64,000 nucleotides of DNA from Scalesia atractyloides (GCA_947069175.1 CAMTDV010000017.1:44835137-44899136); one strand, 5' to 3'; shown: positions 1 to 11,183, counted from the stretch's first letter. The notes: a model not told the origin generated them from the letters alone. Numbers and translations: made by a program.

Positions 1-1275
1 CCCGAATCAAATAGAACTCTAGCAAAGGTATCGTTGACGAGGAAAGTACCTGTTATAACGTAGTTGTCATTGACAGCTTCTCGAGCACTCATCTGAAAGG
101 CTCGAGCATTGGTTTTCTTAGTTCCACCAGATTTTGCATTTTCATCCTTTGCATTCTTGGAGCAGTTAGTCTTTATATGGCCTTTATCACCACAATTGAA
201 GCAAGTGGCATCCTTAATATCCTTGCACTCCAGGGTCTTGTGTCCTGTTTTCTTACAAATCCCACAAGGCTTAGCCTTTGGGTCATACCTACACTGGCCT
301 CCATGCCTTTTGTTGCAGATTTTACACACAGGTCTATCTCCGGACCTGTTCTGATTCCCGTGGGATCCAAACTTTCCTTTCTTCTTAAACCGTTGGGAGT
401 TATCATCCTCCCTTTTTCTCTTTCCCTCAGCTTCATTTCCGGCCGACATCCGCCTCACATAATCTTGAGTGAGGGAGAGGGCTAGCTCAACAGCCGATTT
501 ATAAGTGCTAGGCTGAACAGCCTTAACTAAGCTCCTAATCTCTGGAGCTAAAGCATTAATGAAGCGCGCAATGCGCTTAGGTTCTGGCGTGACCAGATAA
601 GGTACTAGCCGGGAGTATGAGTCGAAGTCGGTAACAAACTTCCGACAATTGAGGTTCTTCATTGTGAGAGCAAGGAAATCCATCTCAATCTTTTCCACCT
701 CATGCGGTGGACAGTAAGTGTCCTTGACTAAGTCCACAAATTAGGAGCATTCCAAGTTATACAGGTGGACCTTACCTGATGATTGCATTAATGCCTTCCA
801 CCAAATCAGGGCACTACCCTTAAAAGATTGAGATACAAACTTCACAATGTCCTTATCAGCGCACCCGTTGATATCAACCACTGTCTCGATCTCATCGAGC
901 CATCTTAGGGTCTCAATGGACCCTTTCTTTCCATTGAAGTCTCGTGGCTTACACGAGACGAAGTACTTATATGAACAGCCTCCAGAGGGAGTGTTGGTTT
1001 TTATCATGGATTTCCTTTTTCTTAGCCCCACTCCTCACGCTTGAGGAATGTACCGAATCATCTTTCTTCTCAGAGGTGGGAGGTTTTGAGACAGCCTTTG
1101 ATACCGTCTTAGAGCGAGTAGTACTCGACATGTTAAACTTTTCTAAGGCTTTTTCCATAGCCTTGCTTACGGCTGCATCTATGGGAGCCTGGAACTCATC
1201 CTCATTCATGACTATATTTGTCCTATTCGGATCATCATCATTATGATGGCTGCTAGCACCATCTGAATGTGCCAT
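1..1275 (-). pseudogene. Gag and start of protease of the left gypsy element (broken)
   Basis: Gag coats the element's RNA in a cytoplasmic particle. Reading from the Met at 1275, residues 1-85 or so are charged and poorly conserved. Next comes the gag core (CSYKYFVSCKPRDFNG, then WLDEIE and a WWKAL motif), then cysteine/histidine clusters typical of zinc knuckles around 180-310 (CKICNKRHGGQC, CGICKKTGH, CFNCGDKGHIKTNC), then the protease entry ending VLFDSG at the window edge. Two lesions are visible: a frameshift between about 1031 and 967, where the N-terminal frame and the core frame overlap, and an in-frame TAA at 739-741. The rest of the frame is open to the edge. The three consecutive cysteine-rich motifs are more than most gypsy Gags carry. 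Confidence 0.8.
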
Positions 1276-1673
1276 AACGCTTCGGTACTATATGGTGAAC
1301 TAAGATTCTTATGGGTTAGCCATGGTATGATTAAACCATTTAGGCTTTTGCATTACAACGAACGCTTTACATATAACTTAGGTCCATAGGGACCATGAAA
1401 GATCTTTTGGAATTTATGGCGGAGCGATAAAATTCGAATTAAAATCAAGGCTCGCCAAAAAGAGGTAACAAGATTGCATAAGCAAATCAAAATTTTGAAA
1501 ATTTCATTAAAACAGTAGGGATTACATAATTGCCTCTAAAGAGGTCTTAGTACAAAATTTACTCCGCGCGGGGACTATAATAAGAAAAACATACCCACGC
1601 AGGGGTTTAAAAAAATAACAATGTCTACCCAGGGACTTTTTGAATTTAAATTACATAAATGGAAATACAAATT

Positions 1674-2885
1674 CTACTCATCCTTCCTCCCCTTTACGGC
1701 TTTATAAAGCTTCTTGATAAATCTGGTCATTTTCTTCTCCGATTTCTTAACTTGTTGCCGCATTTCCCTGACCTGATCTAAGGCCTCATTAATGGCCTCG
1801 AGTGGTGCTTGTGGTTGAGGCTGAGGTGGTTGCGGCTGAGGCGCAACTGGATACGGATACCCGTAAGGCGGATATCTGGTAGTGGCATAAGGAGGTGGGT
1901 AACTAGGGTAAGAAGAATGGTAGAGGTTATTATGAATAATTGTATCATAATAAGGATCCTGCTCCATTCCATGATGGATGTAATTATACAAGCCAGGAGG
2001 GTCAACAGTGTGAAACCCTGATGGTCCTGTATATGCCGGTATTGGATTGGCAAAATCCGGCGGTGGTAGAGGTGGTTGACGCAAAGGCTCAACAGCTGGT
2101 TGCGGCGGGGGTTCCGCCACTGGCGATGTGTTTGAGGGTCCACCCATGTGTGGGTCCTCAGGGATGATTGGGTAAGAGGGTGGTAAAGGTGGTAGCGAAC
2201 CCGACCTTTGACCAGCATGTACCGACATACGTGACCCACGCTTTCGGCGTGGTTGTGATGATGATTCAGGTGGTGGCTGAGGTTGGTCCACCTGTTGCAT
2301 TTCTACATCCTCGGCTTGAGGATGTGGTGATGAGGAATGGTGGTGGGGAGTGCTGTGGTATGAGGGCATGTTGACAAACACGTATTGTGCCCATCGTTGC
2401 TCATAATCATCAGGACCTCGGAACGGAGATCCTGCAAAGGAGTTTGAGCCACTAGACAGCTCAATAGGATGGCCGTATGATCCGGTTTGTGGAAACTCCT
2501 CCGGATCGGAATCTTCCTCCATATGTGTCGGTGAGTCAACTGGAGGGGTTTCGGGTGAGGGTTGGTTGACTGGGTTATCGAAATAGGAGTTGAAGTATTC
2601 TTGTTAGGAATGGGAGTGTGAATGAAGAGATTGATGGGAATGGTGTGAATGGTAGGAATGCTGAGAATGTGAATGAGGTGGGGAGTATTCATGTGAGATC
2701 GAATGTCGGTAAGGTTCAAACGGGGATGAAGAATCTCCGGATCCTTCGTAAGGGTTGTATTCAGGTAAATTGGCTGCTCCAGCTAAAGAGGGTCTGTATG
2801 GTGGTCTAAAAGATGGTCCAGTCATAGAGGGTCCTCCCCTTATGGGTCCTTTGCCTTTTCCTCCTCGTCTGAATTTAGGCGGCAT
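1674..2885 (-). pseudogene. Proline/histidine-rich leader ORF upstream of gag
   Basis: This frame starts at the Met at 2885 (MPPKFRRGGKGKG) and runs about 400 codons to 1674, with a single in-frame TAA near 2602-2604. The N-terminus is basic and glycine-rich. A run of alternating His-Ser follows, then a long Pro/Gln/Tyr-rich stretch. The last 45 residues or so are charged with heptad-like spacing (EALDQVREMRQQVKKSEKKM), so a short coiled coil is plausible. It lies between the primer-binding site and gag, in the same sense as gag. It resembles no retroviral domain I recognise. An open frame over 1.2 kb with one stop in an already decayed element suggests it was coding until recently. Function unknown. 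Confidence 0.6.
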
Positions 2886-3054
2886 AATTCCTGCTTCAAT
2901 AACAAGTTAAAACAAAGCAAAACAATAATAATAACTTAATGATGAAATGAATACTCTTAGGTCAAAGCCTAGACTCGGAAGTCTAAGGAATGTGTTATTC
3001 GTGTATATCCGAGATTAAACACAAAAGACTAGTGTTTAATTCATTCGAACGTTG

Positions 3055-3066
3055 GCTCTGATACCA
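3055..3066 (-). other. Primer-binding site (initiator Met tRNA)
   Basis: On the minus strand this reads TGGTATCAGAGC, the standard complement of the 3' end of plant initiator methionine tRNA. It starts 3 bases from the LTR end at 3070, which fixes the LTR boundary and shows the element is transcribed leftward. Confidence 0.9.
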
Positions 3067-4289
3067 ACATGTCACACCTCGATTTCCACGTGTATCCCGG
3101 TGGGCCCGGGTGGGGAATATTGTGACGTAAGATTGGTATCGTCATAGTCAAACAACACACAGCACAACGGAAGTCTTGGAGTTTAAATTACTATTACAAA
3201 CCAAATGTCCAAATGTTCGAAAATAATAATTACAGGCTTGTAATAACGAATCCACAGGCGGATCGAATAAATATTTACAAAGGAAATTGTTCTACAGACT
3301 TTGGTAGCTTATGGACTTGCAAGATCCTTATTTAGCTACTACGCAGCTCCCAATCTATTCCGCGTTGCCACCTGTAACTTGGTCTTTTGAAAATACGTCA
3401 GTTTTCACTGGTAAATACTAGTAACCGATTCATTTTGTAAATATTTATTAAAATGATTTTCGGTGCACTTGGCACATTGTATAAATAACTTGGGATAGTT
3501 CAAAATGACCTTGTGTACAGTTTTACACGTTTGTCAATACATATGGGGTCCGGTGCAGAAACCGAATAACCTGATTAACCGACACACCACTTAAATAATC
3601 CACCAGCGGGATTTAATATTTTTATTAGCATTAGCGTCTGTTAGGTGTATGCCTAAACCCCGCGCTTAAGGTCGTGGCCATTAGTAACTTAAATGAGCCA
3701 AGGATATCCCATACATGGTCGAATTAACCCCCAATGTTTAAGTTATCAAACAATACAGAATAAAACGGGTTATAAGGATTTAGTAAATCACAATCCGATA
3801 ACATAATCCCATACCCGACCAAGTGGTATTATTATACCGTGTCCCAAGCCCGTATAGGGAAAATAAGTTAAAAGTATTTACCTGTGCAAATTCTTCAAAT
3901 AGATAAATAACTCAGCCGAATATTCAAAAGTAAGCTTAGACGGCAATCTACCGGGAGGCTATTAGTCTGGCAATGATGGTGTTTATAACCAATTAGAATG
4001 CTAACGAGTCCTATCTACTTTGTAGACTCGAACCGGGTAGCTTAAGGATAATAACGGTACTAGACGCTGGATTAAGCGGTGACCGGAATAAAATGTAGTT
4101 TAAACCCGACAAGCATGGAGACTTGTTTAATATGGGTAAACATGTTACATTCTGGATTTTGAAAATAAAATGATAAGGTTAAACCCGTTTCGGTTAAATT
4201 ACGTAAACTAGTTACATAGGCCGAACCATACACATATAAGCGAAACCGGGTAACTGGGTGAGTCTTATACAAGTTCCATATGCCATTAT

Positions 4290-5120
4290 ATTTAAAACAT
4301 GTTGTAATATCAGTAGGATATCAACATGCATGCCCGTTATGGTTTTAAAATCAAGTTACGCCTCAAAAGGGCGTTTTGGTCATTTTATGACTTGTAAAAG
4401 AAATTATGAGCAAACTGATGTAATGGTCATAATCTTACTGTAAAAATAGTTTATTTATGATGTTATATCAGTAGGATATCGAGTATTGTGTGTGGTTTAG
4501 AGTTTAAGACCAAACTATGCCCTGTAAGGGCATTTTGGTCATTTCACACATAGCTTGATAATTTACTTGGGAATCTGAGTTTAGGTATCAAGTCTTGGTG
4601 CTTTAATATGGTTTTAAACCATACTATGCGCCGAAACGGCGATTAAGTCGCAAAATGACGATATTCAAGATGATTAAGGAAAACTGATGTTATGATCAGG
4701 TTTATATAACCAAAATAAGTTAATTAATATATTATAACAGTAGGTAAATGTTTTGTTATAAAAGTATCTTTAAAACCACTTTATGCACCGTAAGGGCAAC
4801 ATCATCATTTATCGGCATTATACAAGGACTTGTGTGTAAATTCAGTTTGCAATCTGATTTGATATCCCAAGTAATCTTATTTACATCAGTATGTAATGAG
4901 TTTTGTTGAAGAATTATGTTAAAAACCATTTTAGATGCCGAAAGGGCATTTTGGTCCTTTAAAAGCATGATTTGCGATAATTAAACAAAACTCTCATTGT
5001 GACCAGATTATTGACAACAAAATAAGTTAGTCATGTTTATATATCAGTACATAACTTATTTGTATGCTCCTTTGTAATTAAAACCTTGTTTTTAAGTAAA
5101 AAGGCCTTTTAGCAAAGTTT
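4290..5120. repeat. Diverged tandem repeats inside the long LTR
   Basis: Units of roughly 150-180 bp recur. Each has a core like AAGGGCATTTTGGTCATTT next to a small palindrome (GCC..GGGC). Cores sit near 4360, 4520, 4630, 4785, 4930 and 5100. A companion motif, ATATCAGTAGGATATC, recurs at about 4304 and 4466, with weaker versions near 4735 and 5037. Copies are well diverged, so the array is older than the element copy itself. Confidence 0.65.
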
Positions 5121-5792
5121 GACATAATTAACGGAAACTTGCATAAAAGCTTGGATTACTATGTAACCATGTGATATAACTCCAGAGGGTTATACTACAA
5201 CTAAACATAGTCACAATGCAACTTAGAATTAATAGCTAAAGTTGCTAATTCGGGTCAGAACCGAAAGTCAAAGTAAAAGTCAACTTTGTGATTGTCGGTT
5301 GCGAACCGACCTTAGACCTGGACTTGACGGGCCGAACATGTTTATACATGTTCTAATACTTATTACCAAGTTATTAAAGTGTCAAAATGTATTTTATGAC
5401 ACCTACATTATCATATATGAATTTATTTTAAAAACTAACCCAGTTTGACTTTTTATCAATAACTTTGACCCGTCAATTGACCAAGCAAACGTGGTAATCA
5501 GGAGGTGCCCTCTTGAGGGATTAACACCTACCTAATTATGAACATGTAGCCATGTTCGTACCGAACTATGGCTGGACCGTAATGGTCTTAGCCTAAAGTC
5601 AAAGCGTTTTTACGTCAACGCTTTGACTTTGGCTTAAAGCCTAATAAAAATAAAAGGAAAGGATTGGAACACTTACAAGTGAACCAAAAAGATGATTAGA
5701 ACTCAGTTAGGATGCTCCTTGATCAGGAACTTCCAAGTAGAGATAGAGAGAAGAGATTTTGAGAGGTGCAAGGAATTGTGTTACAAGAACAC

Positions 5793-5801
5793 TCCTATTT
5801 A
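5793..5801 (-). promoter_or_regulatory. TATA box of the left LTR
   Basis: The minus strand reads CTATAAATAGG about 570 bases in from the LTR 5' end, a normal place for the U3/R boundary. Transcription would start about 30 bases further left. No other equally good TATA was noticed in this LTR. Confidence 0.55.
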
Positions 5802-6372
5802 TAGGTGAGGGGCATGAATCAAGATCAAGACAAGTGTTATGGGAACAGTAGAGATCACTCCAAGTGTAGTATGAGGTGTCCAAAACCAGAATTGAGGCCA
5901 TGGTTTCGAGCTGTGAGAGTGCAGGTGGGTTGAGAGGTGGCTAAGCATGCAGATCAACAGCTGGCATGCTGTTTCTGCGATCTGACCTCTCCCGCGCGTC
6001 GCGCAGGGATACCAGGTCCCTTGCGCGTGTCGCATGGGGTGTCATTTCACAAAATTTCCATTTTGGCCCCTGAACTTCTCCAAACTCCCATATTTCGACA
6101 TAAAAGCATGTTTTATTCACTATGGCCCCTGGTTAGCACTCTTGGGAGTATAACTGAACATCATTAAGTTCCGGGTTCGTTAAAAGGTCACTCAGAGGCA
6201 TAGATTAAGCATGTTGACACGTTTAACCTCTCGACTTTAATATTCACCACTCAGAGGTTATAAAATAACATGTTGGCGATTTCAGTCCCTCTCGTCTAAT
6301 ACACGGCATACGAGGATCAGCGGGACACGTGTCGAAATTTTATAGGACGTAAAAACACAGGGTGTTACAATA

Positions 6373-8394
6373 TCCTTTCCCTATATATATATATATAGTA
6401 ATTTATTAAAAAGTTTAAGTGGCATAATTAATATGAATTAAACTTTACTAACCTTGATTTATTAGGAATTGTTGTAGCTTCTTGATTTATTGTCGCATTG
6501 CATCCTATTTCCTTTATGTTTAGATTCACAATGAATTCATGTCATATTGGATTTAAAAATTATGTTTTACATTATCTTGGAATTTAACTGATTCTTGGAT
6601 CAGCAGAGGCATTTATTTTGTCATGTAGGATGGTAGGTGCAATCTGAGCTATGATGGCTTCGGTCTTAGTCGACTCGGTGCAACTATGGCTCACTGCAAA
6701 TGTGTTGTGTCATTAGAGATGGTTTTCTTTATGTTGATTTGGTAAAAGTTTGCTTTTGGGTATCCCACATATGAAAACCCTTTATGTGCAGGCTAAAGTT
6801 GATGTACTCTGTTTCCGTTTCCGCACTTTGCATCTCAAAATCAAAATGTCGATGTGCTCAAGGATGAATCTTCTTCCTGCGTTTGTTGCTGAAAGGTATA
6901 AATTGAAATAGATTTTACAATTTCATAATCTATTTAATAGTTAACTTTAATAATCTGCATTCACTGTATTTGTCAATTGAATTCGTATGATTTTAGCTAT
7001 CTTTTCTTTGGTGGTTCTATACGAGTGATTCCGAATACCATGTTTAGGACTTATTGGGGATGCTTGGGATTGCTTACTGAATCTGCTTATGACAGTGACA
7101 CGTACGTTGTTTTGTAGATGTTTGGTGTTATGGTTAACCAAGTGCATATAAGTGGGTTCTTATGTGTTTTCTTTTCCTTTCATTTATCATTTTTAAATGG
7201 TATATAGTACCACTGCATCAGTATTGCCTTCATCTAATTAAGTATTACAACCCAATAACCATGAGACATCATATAATCTAGAAGTGACAACAGACGTGGT
7301 GTATTCGTTGTCAGTTTAGGTGATTCCTCTGGTGTGAACCAATCTTATTCGAATACTGGCCCAATCGTTGGTGATTGCAAGTATTCAAAAGCTATACAGC
7401 ATGGCAGTGGAGCCCAAGAAGGTACACAATCATCCTACAATTTGGCCAAACATTTGAAAATCACATATTAGATTCACTAGAACAAATATCCACACACATT
7501 TTGAGTTATGTTAGTACATTTATCAACCTATGCTACCATGGATGGATGGGTAATCCGTCTTAGATTCACTAGCTGGCAATCCCAACCTGTGCTACCATGG
7601 ATGGGTAAACTTGGGTCAATTTTATCAGCCTTTTGGGTTCCTTTGGGTAAGTCAAAATAAATAATAGGTCAAGCTAGATGTATAACAAAGTCTTGACATG
7701 GACAAGCGCGTCAGAATGGGCCAAGGGAGGTGAGCGACGGGTTAGAATGGGCCAGGCGGATGACCGCTCAGCTGAATAAATTGCCAACACAGGTGATCAA
7801 CGGGTTCTTTATTTGTACCGTATCCTCCTTCCGCCATCATCCACCACCTTTGTCTGCCAATGTCGTCTGTTGTCTTCTATCTCTATTTTTGGGTGTGAGA
7901 GAGCTTCTGTTGAACTTTAAACGTTTCAGTGTGTTTAAAACAATGTGGGTAACTAAATCAATTTTTATATACAGTTTCGTAACATATTTAATATATTTTG
8001 GTGGTACAACAGCACCTGGCTACTTCTTAACATTTTAAGCATACAGATTAACATTTTTTTTGTCTTTGACAAGGTTTGTATCTTTCATGTGGTTTATATA
8101 TGAGAGTCGGCTAATCTTTTCCTCTTATTATGTTGCTAATTAGTCTATCCGTGATTCCTATTGGCCATGATTTGATATTTGTTTCAATTGATTGTTATTA
8201 TCTTTGCATTTTTCCAGGAGTTAAAGCGAAGTTGATGCTGGTTAGCACTTAGAATCATAGAAAGATTCTGTTTATCGCGTGCGTTTTCTTTGCATTTTTC
8301 CGGCCAGTAAGAGTTGAAAAGTGAAGTTGTTGCTGCTTATAGAATTATAGAAAGATTCGGTTTATCTAGACGCAACGCGCACGGGTTTACCACT
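6373..8394 (+). mobile_element. Possible non-autonomous Helitron
   Basis: The right end reads GCAACGCGCACGGG, then TTTACCACTAGT. That is a GC-rich, hairpin-like block about 10 bases before CTAG, as in plant Helitrons, although the stem here is decayed. The left end, next to the LTR at 6369, reads TCCTTTCCC followed by a TA run, a plausible TC start. No Rep/helicase coding was found. A short exon-like piece at 6792-6893, flanked by CAG and GTATAA, may be a captured gene fragment. The left border is uncertain because the LTR element inserted exactly there. Confidence 0.35.
8201..8370. repeat. Two-copy tandem repeat (about 85 bp)
   Basis: Two units begin TCTTTGCATTTTTCC at 8201 and 8287. Both run through AGTTGATGCTG or AGTTGTTGCTG and a shared ATAGAAAGATTC segment. 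They lie just before the presumed Helitron 3' end and may be subterminal repeats of that element. Confidence 0.6.
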
Positions 8395-8532
8395 AGTACA
8401 TATTAATGAGTGTAAATTATAATCACTGAATATTTATGAATAATTTTTACTATAGTGTGTTCATAATTTATTTAGTATACTACAATTTCCAATGATGCAA
8501 CAAGAATACCAGTGAATAAAATGGTTCTTAAA

Positions 8533-8678
8533 CATATAGTTATTCTATCACTTAGGTGATGGCTTAGAGGTCATGAGGAATCATCTCTTGTAGGAGACCA
8601 ATGTTCAATCCTTGAGAGCTGTAACTATTTAAGGGGAAGAAAAAATTAGCCGTTCAAAAAATAGCATATAGTTATTCT
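8533..8678 (+). mobile_element. Short SINE with 14-bp target duplication
   Basis: A 118-bp body (8547-8664) is flanked by perfect direct repeats CATATAGTTATTCT (8533-8546 and 8665-8678). The body has an A-box-like GGCTTAGAGGTC and a B-box-like GTTCAATCC, and ends GCCGTTCAAAAAA, a tail I associate with plant Au-type SINEs. Long target repeats, Pol III-like boxes and an A-rich tail together support a SINE. The family name is from memory. Confidence 0.7.
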
Positions 8679-8705
8679 TTTTGAACTCATCCATAAAGTG
8701 AGTGG

Positions 8706-8993
8706 TGTAAGATTAAATATGTATTTATATTTATTTAATTTAGTAGCCATCATTATCATTTATATAATATAAATCAAAATATATGAAAATCATAATATAA
8801 TTAGTTGGTAATTGTTGATGGACCGATTTACTCTCATTACTAATTGGGTTTCACCTTGGTGTAAATAAGAAGATTACTAAAGAGAGATTAGGGTTAGAGA
8901 GACAATCATAACATCACATCAAATTCGTCCATCCTCTCTCTCCATATTACGAGTTCTTCAACCCTAAAGAAGCCGATACTACCATCACTAACA
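8706..8993 (+). repeat. Copia 5' LTR, first partial copy
   Basis: It starts TGTAAGATTAAATATG and follows the 3' LTR at 52603 through the GTTGATGGACC and ACGAGTTCTTCAACCC blocks. It stops at about 8993, around base 255 of the 390-bp LTR. It holds about 50 extra AT-rich bases near 8764-8806 that the 3' LTR lacks. Confidence 0.8.
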
Positions 8994-9544
8994 TGATAAG
9001 ACCATGAGTGGGTTTTGAAGCCAAGCATCCATCTTATTGTTCAAGTATAATGATAAGACCATGAGTGGGTTTTGAAGCTAAGCACCCGATTAATGTTCAC
9101 CTTACAACTAGTGATTATACATTTCAACCTTTGGTTTGATGTGTGTAACAATCCTATGTAAACTCAATAATGTGTTGACTAGCAAGATCAATAAGTTATT
9201 TAATCATGCGATCATACGCCTGATTTTAATAAGATTGACATAAGTTGTAATTTTAGCACATGGGATATTAAGAAGTTAAATTAACTACAAGGACAATGAC
9301 TCTAATATTAAGAAGTTAAATTAATTACAAGGACAATGACTTTAATGATGGCTAAAACTCATCTCTCATTGGGAGAAGTTTAATGGATTATGTGGTAGAG
9401 ATATTTCACAAGAATTCGGTGGATAAATATGGATACCAACGTTTCAAAAGTTATCAAATGCGCTATAAAAACAATAATAATGTCTATTTAAGAAAAAGTT
9501 TAATTCAATAATACCTATTGATGAGTGTAAATGATAAACGCTGA
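8994..9544. other. Interruption between two copia LTR copies
   Basis: This opens with two direct copies of ATGATAAGACCATGAGTGGG (about 8993 and 9048). Between them is a piece (about 9024-9055) that matches the copia leader at 10951-10983 (TCTTATTGTTCAAGTATAAT). Farther on, a 41-bp unit repeats in tandem (about 9265 and 9304; shared core AAGAAGTTAAATTAA). There is no coding. It looks like leader remnants plus rearranged DNA, left by recombination rather than a clean insertion. Confidence 0.5.
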
Positions 9545-9883
9545 GGAAATTGTTGATGGACCGATTTACCCTCATTACTAATTGGATTTCCCCTTGTATA
9601 TAAGAAGATTGCTAGAGAGAGATTAGAGTTATAGAGACAATCATAACATCACATCAAATTCATCCGTCCCCTCTCTCTCTCTCTCTCTCCATATTACGAG
9701 TTCTTCAACCCTAAAGAAGTCGGTACTACATCGATAACATACATCATAGAGGGGAACCAGATCAAGCTGACAGCTTTGTCGAACTCTGTGGCTGCGTTCC
9801 TAAATGGATTCTCTGTTGGCTTGTTTGCTGTAACAGGTATGATTTACATGTTTTCCATTACGTCTAAACAGAACTGATCAACA
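9545..9883 (+). repeat. Copia 5' LTR, second partial copy
   Basis: It matches the 3' LTR from AATTGTTGATGGACC to the terminal CTGATCAACA, so it lacks the first 65 or so LTR bases. It contains a TATATAA box at 9597-9603 and a (CT)n run at about 9669-9689. It is followed by the primer-binding site, so it is the functional inner LTR edge. Confidence 0.85.
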
Positions 9884-9885
9884 TG

Positions 9886-9897
9886 TGGTATCAGAGC
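9886..9897 (+). other. Copia primer-binding site (initiator Met tRNA)
   Basis: TGGTATCAGAGC begins two bases after the LTR end at 9883 and matches the complement of the initiator Met tRNA 3' end. Confidence 0.9.
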
Positions 9898-10389
9898 ATA
9901 TGTTGCTCAATTAGTTCTATTTGTTTCCATGAATCTTGAATAAAATTCGGAAAACAAATTTTATGAAAACCTAATAAAACTCAAGAATAAGAAATTTGAC
10001 TAAACTCAATATTCACGGACTTTTATGTTCTAAACGGATGTTTAATCACATCATAACCAATAACAATTTTCAAAATTTGAATTAGTATCATAAATTTCAA
10101 ATTTCGATTCTAGAATTTAATTTATTAAAATTAGGGGTTTTCATGTTCTTAGTGAAATTCGAATATATTCTCTTATTTTGGAATGAATTAAGGATCAAAA
10201 GGTGTTTTCCTGTGTTTTGATTAATTTTTATGCCTTAAGATTTTGAAAAATCTGTTAATGTTATCAGATATAATATTTCGAAATCATTGGATAAATATAA
10301 AATATATTTTAAACAAGAAACACGATATACCAAAATCCCCTTAAAATTCGAATTTCACCCTTATCATAATTAACAACTTTAATCAGAAG

Positions 10390-10795
10390 AATTCGAGACT
10401 TAGAGAACAAGTTTCGATATCAATAAATTTTTCGAGATTTCATAAAACTCGAAATCGCATTAAACTTTTCGAGATTTCATAAAACTCGAAATCTCAAACT
10501 AACTCGAAATCTTATTATTTTCGAAATAAAATAAGCCTACTCGAAATAACTAGAGATCTCAAAAACCCACTTAGAGCTTGAAATCTTATCGGATCTCAAA
10601 CTCATTAAGGAATTCGATATCTCATTAAAATTTAGAGATAAAAAAGGCTACTCGAAATCTCCTGAAAACTCGAAATCAAAAACTTTTCGAGATCATTAAA
10701 GATTTCGAGATTACACAAGATTCTCGAAAACTCACCTTTTCTCGAAATCTAACATGTTCTCAAAAACTTAATTTTTTCTCGAAATCTCATTACTT
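10390..10795. repeat. Dense ACTCGAAATCTC repeats in copia leader
   Basis: The 12-mer ACTCGAAATCTC, its close variants and its reverse complement (GAGATTTCGAGT) occur more than a dozen times in 400 bp, in both orientations. Pairs of inverted copies could fold into many alternative hairpins. There is no open frame. Confidence 0.75.
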
Positions 10796-10919
10796 TATCA
10801 GCTGTTATTGTGAACTAAATTTCAGGTGGTTTGCTATTAAATAATTGGTTTTGTAAACAACTTGATAAGAATCATATAACCTTTTACAAAATCAAATAGC
10901 TTAACTTGAATGAGCTTCT

Positions 10920-11183
10920 GATGTATCACTTCTGCCCAAAGGTGATTTGATACATCTATCTTATTGTTCAAGTATAATGATAAGCTATGTTAATTATGCC
11001 TTACAAACATGAATGTCTCATTTCTGGCCAAAGCTGATTTAATTCATTCATGTCTAGCATACTTAACAAGTGCATAACTAATGTAATTCTCATTTTTGGC
11101 CAAAGCTGATGTGTCACAATTACTTTGCACATATACTTAAATGATTTCACTTCTGCCCAAAGGTGATTTGTCTTCGTTCAAGT
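10920..11183 (+). repeat. Four hairpin repeats in copia leader
   Basis: Four units of roughly 75-90 bp share a core like CTTCTGCCCAAAGGTGAT or TTTCTGGCCAAAGCTGAT. Each core is enclosed by its own inverted repeat: GATGTATC/GATACATC (10920-10956), CATGAATG/CATTCATG (11008-11052), GTAATT/AATTAC (11083-11123) and a weaker ACTTAA/TTCAAGT pair (11135-11183). Stem sequences differ between units while pairing is kept. Confidence 0.75.

Larger units (their letters stand above)
1..6369 (-). mobile_element. Ty3/gypsy (Tekay-like) LTR retrotransposon, 5' part only
   Basis: The element reads right to left. In that order the window shows a long LTR (6369 to 3070), a primer-binding site complementary to initiator-Met tRNA, a leader ORF (2885 to 1674), gag (from 1275) and the first residues of the protease, which run off the left edge. 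The protease active-site context (VLFDSG) is at the very edge, so reverse transcriptase, integrase and the 3' LTR lie outside the window. Gag style and order fit the Tekay/Del lineage of plant chromoviruses, but the diagnostic chromodomain is not visible, so the lineage is inferred. Coding regions are broken. ATATC at 6370-6374 is the likely right target-site copy; its partner is out of view. Confidence 0.85.
3070..6369 (-). repeat. 5' LTR of the left gypsy element (3.3 kb)
   Basis: The plus strand starts TGTCACACC next to the primer-binding site and ends GGTGTTACA at 6369, giving TG...CA ends and short inverted termini. At 3300 bp it is unusually long. It contains a TATA-like box at 5793-5801 on the minus strand and a field of diverged tandem repeats (about 4290-5120). 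It has no significant open frame. The partner LTR is outside the window, so divergence cannot be measured here. Confidence 0.85.

Noticed and set aside
1809..2374. Plus-strand Val/Gly/Arg-rich ORFs
   Set aside because: Complementary-strand shadows of the Pro/His-rich leader ORF.
7730..8038. A 102-residue plus-strand ORF with hydrophobic stretches
   Set aside because: No homologous pattern; sits in probable Helitron non-coding DNA and could arise by chance.
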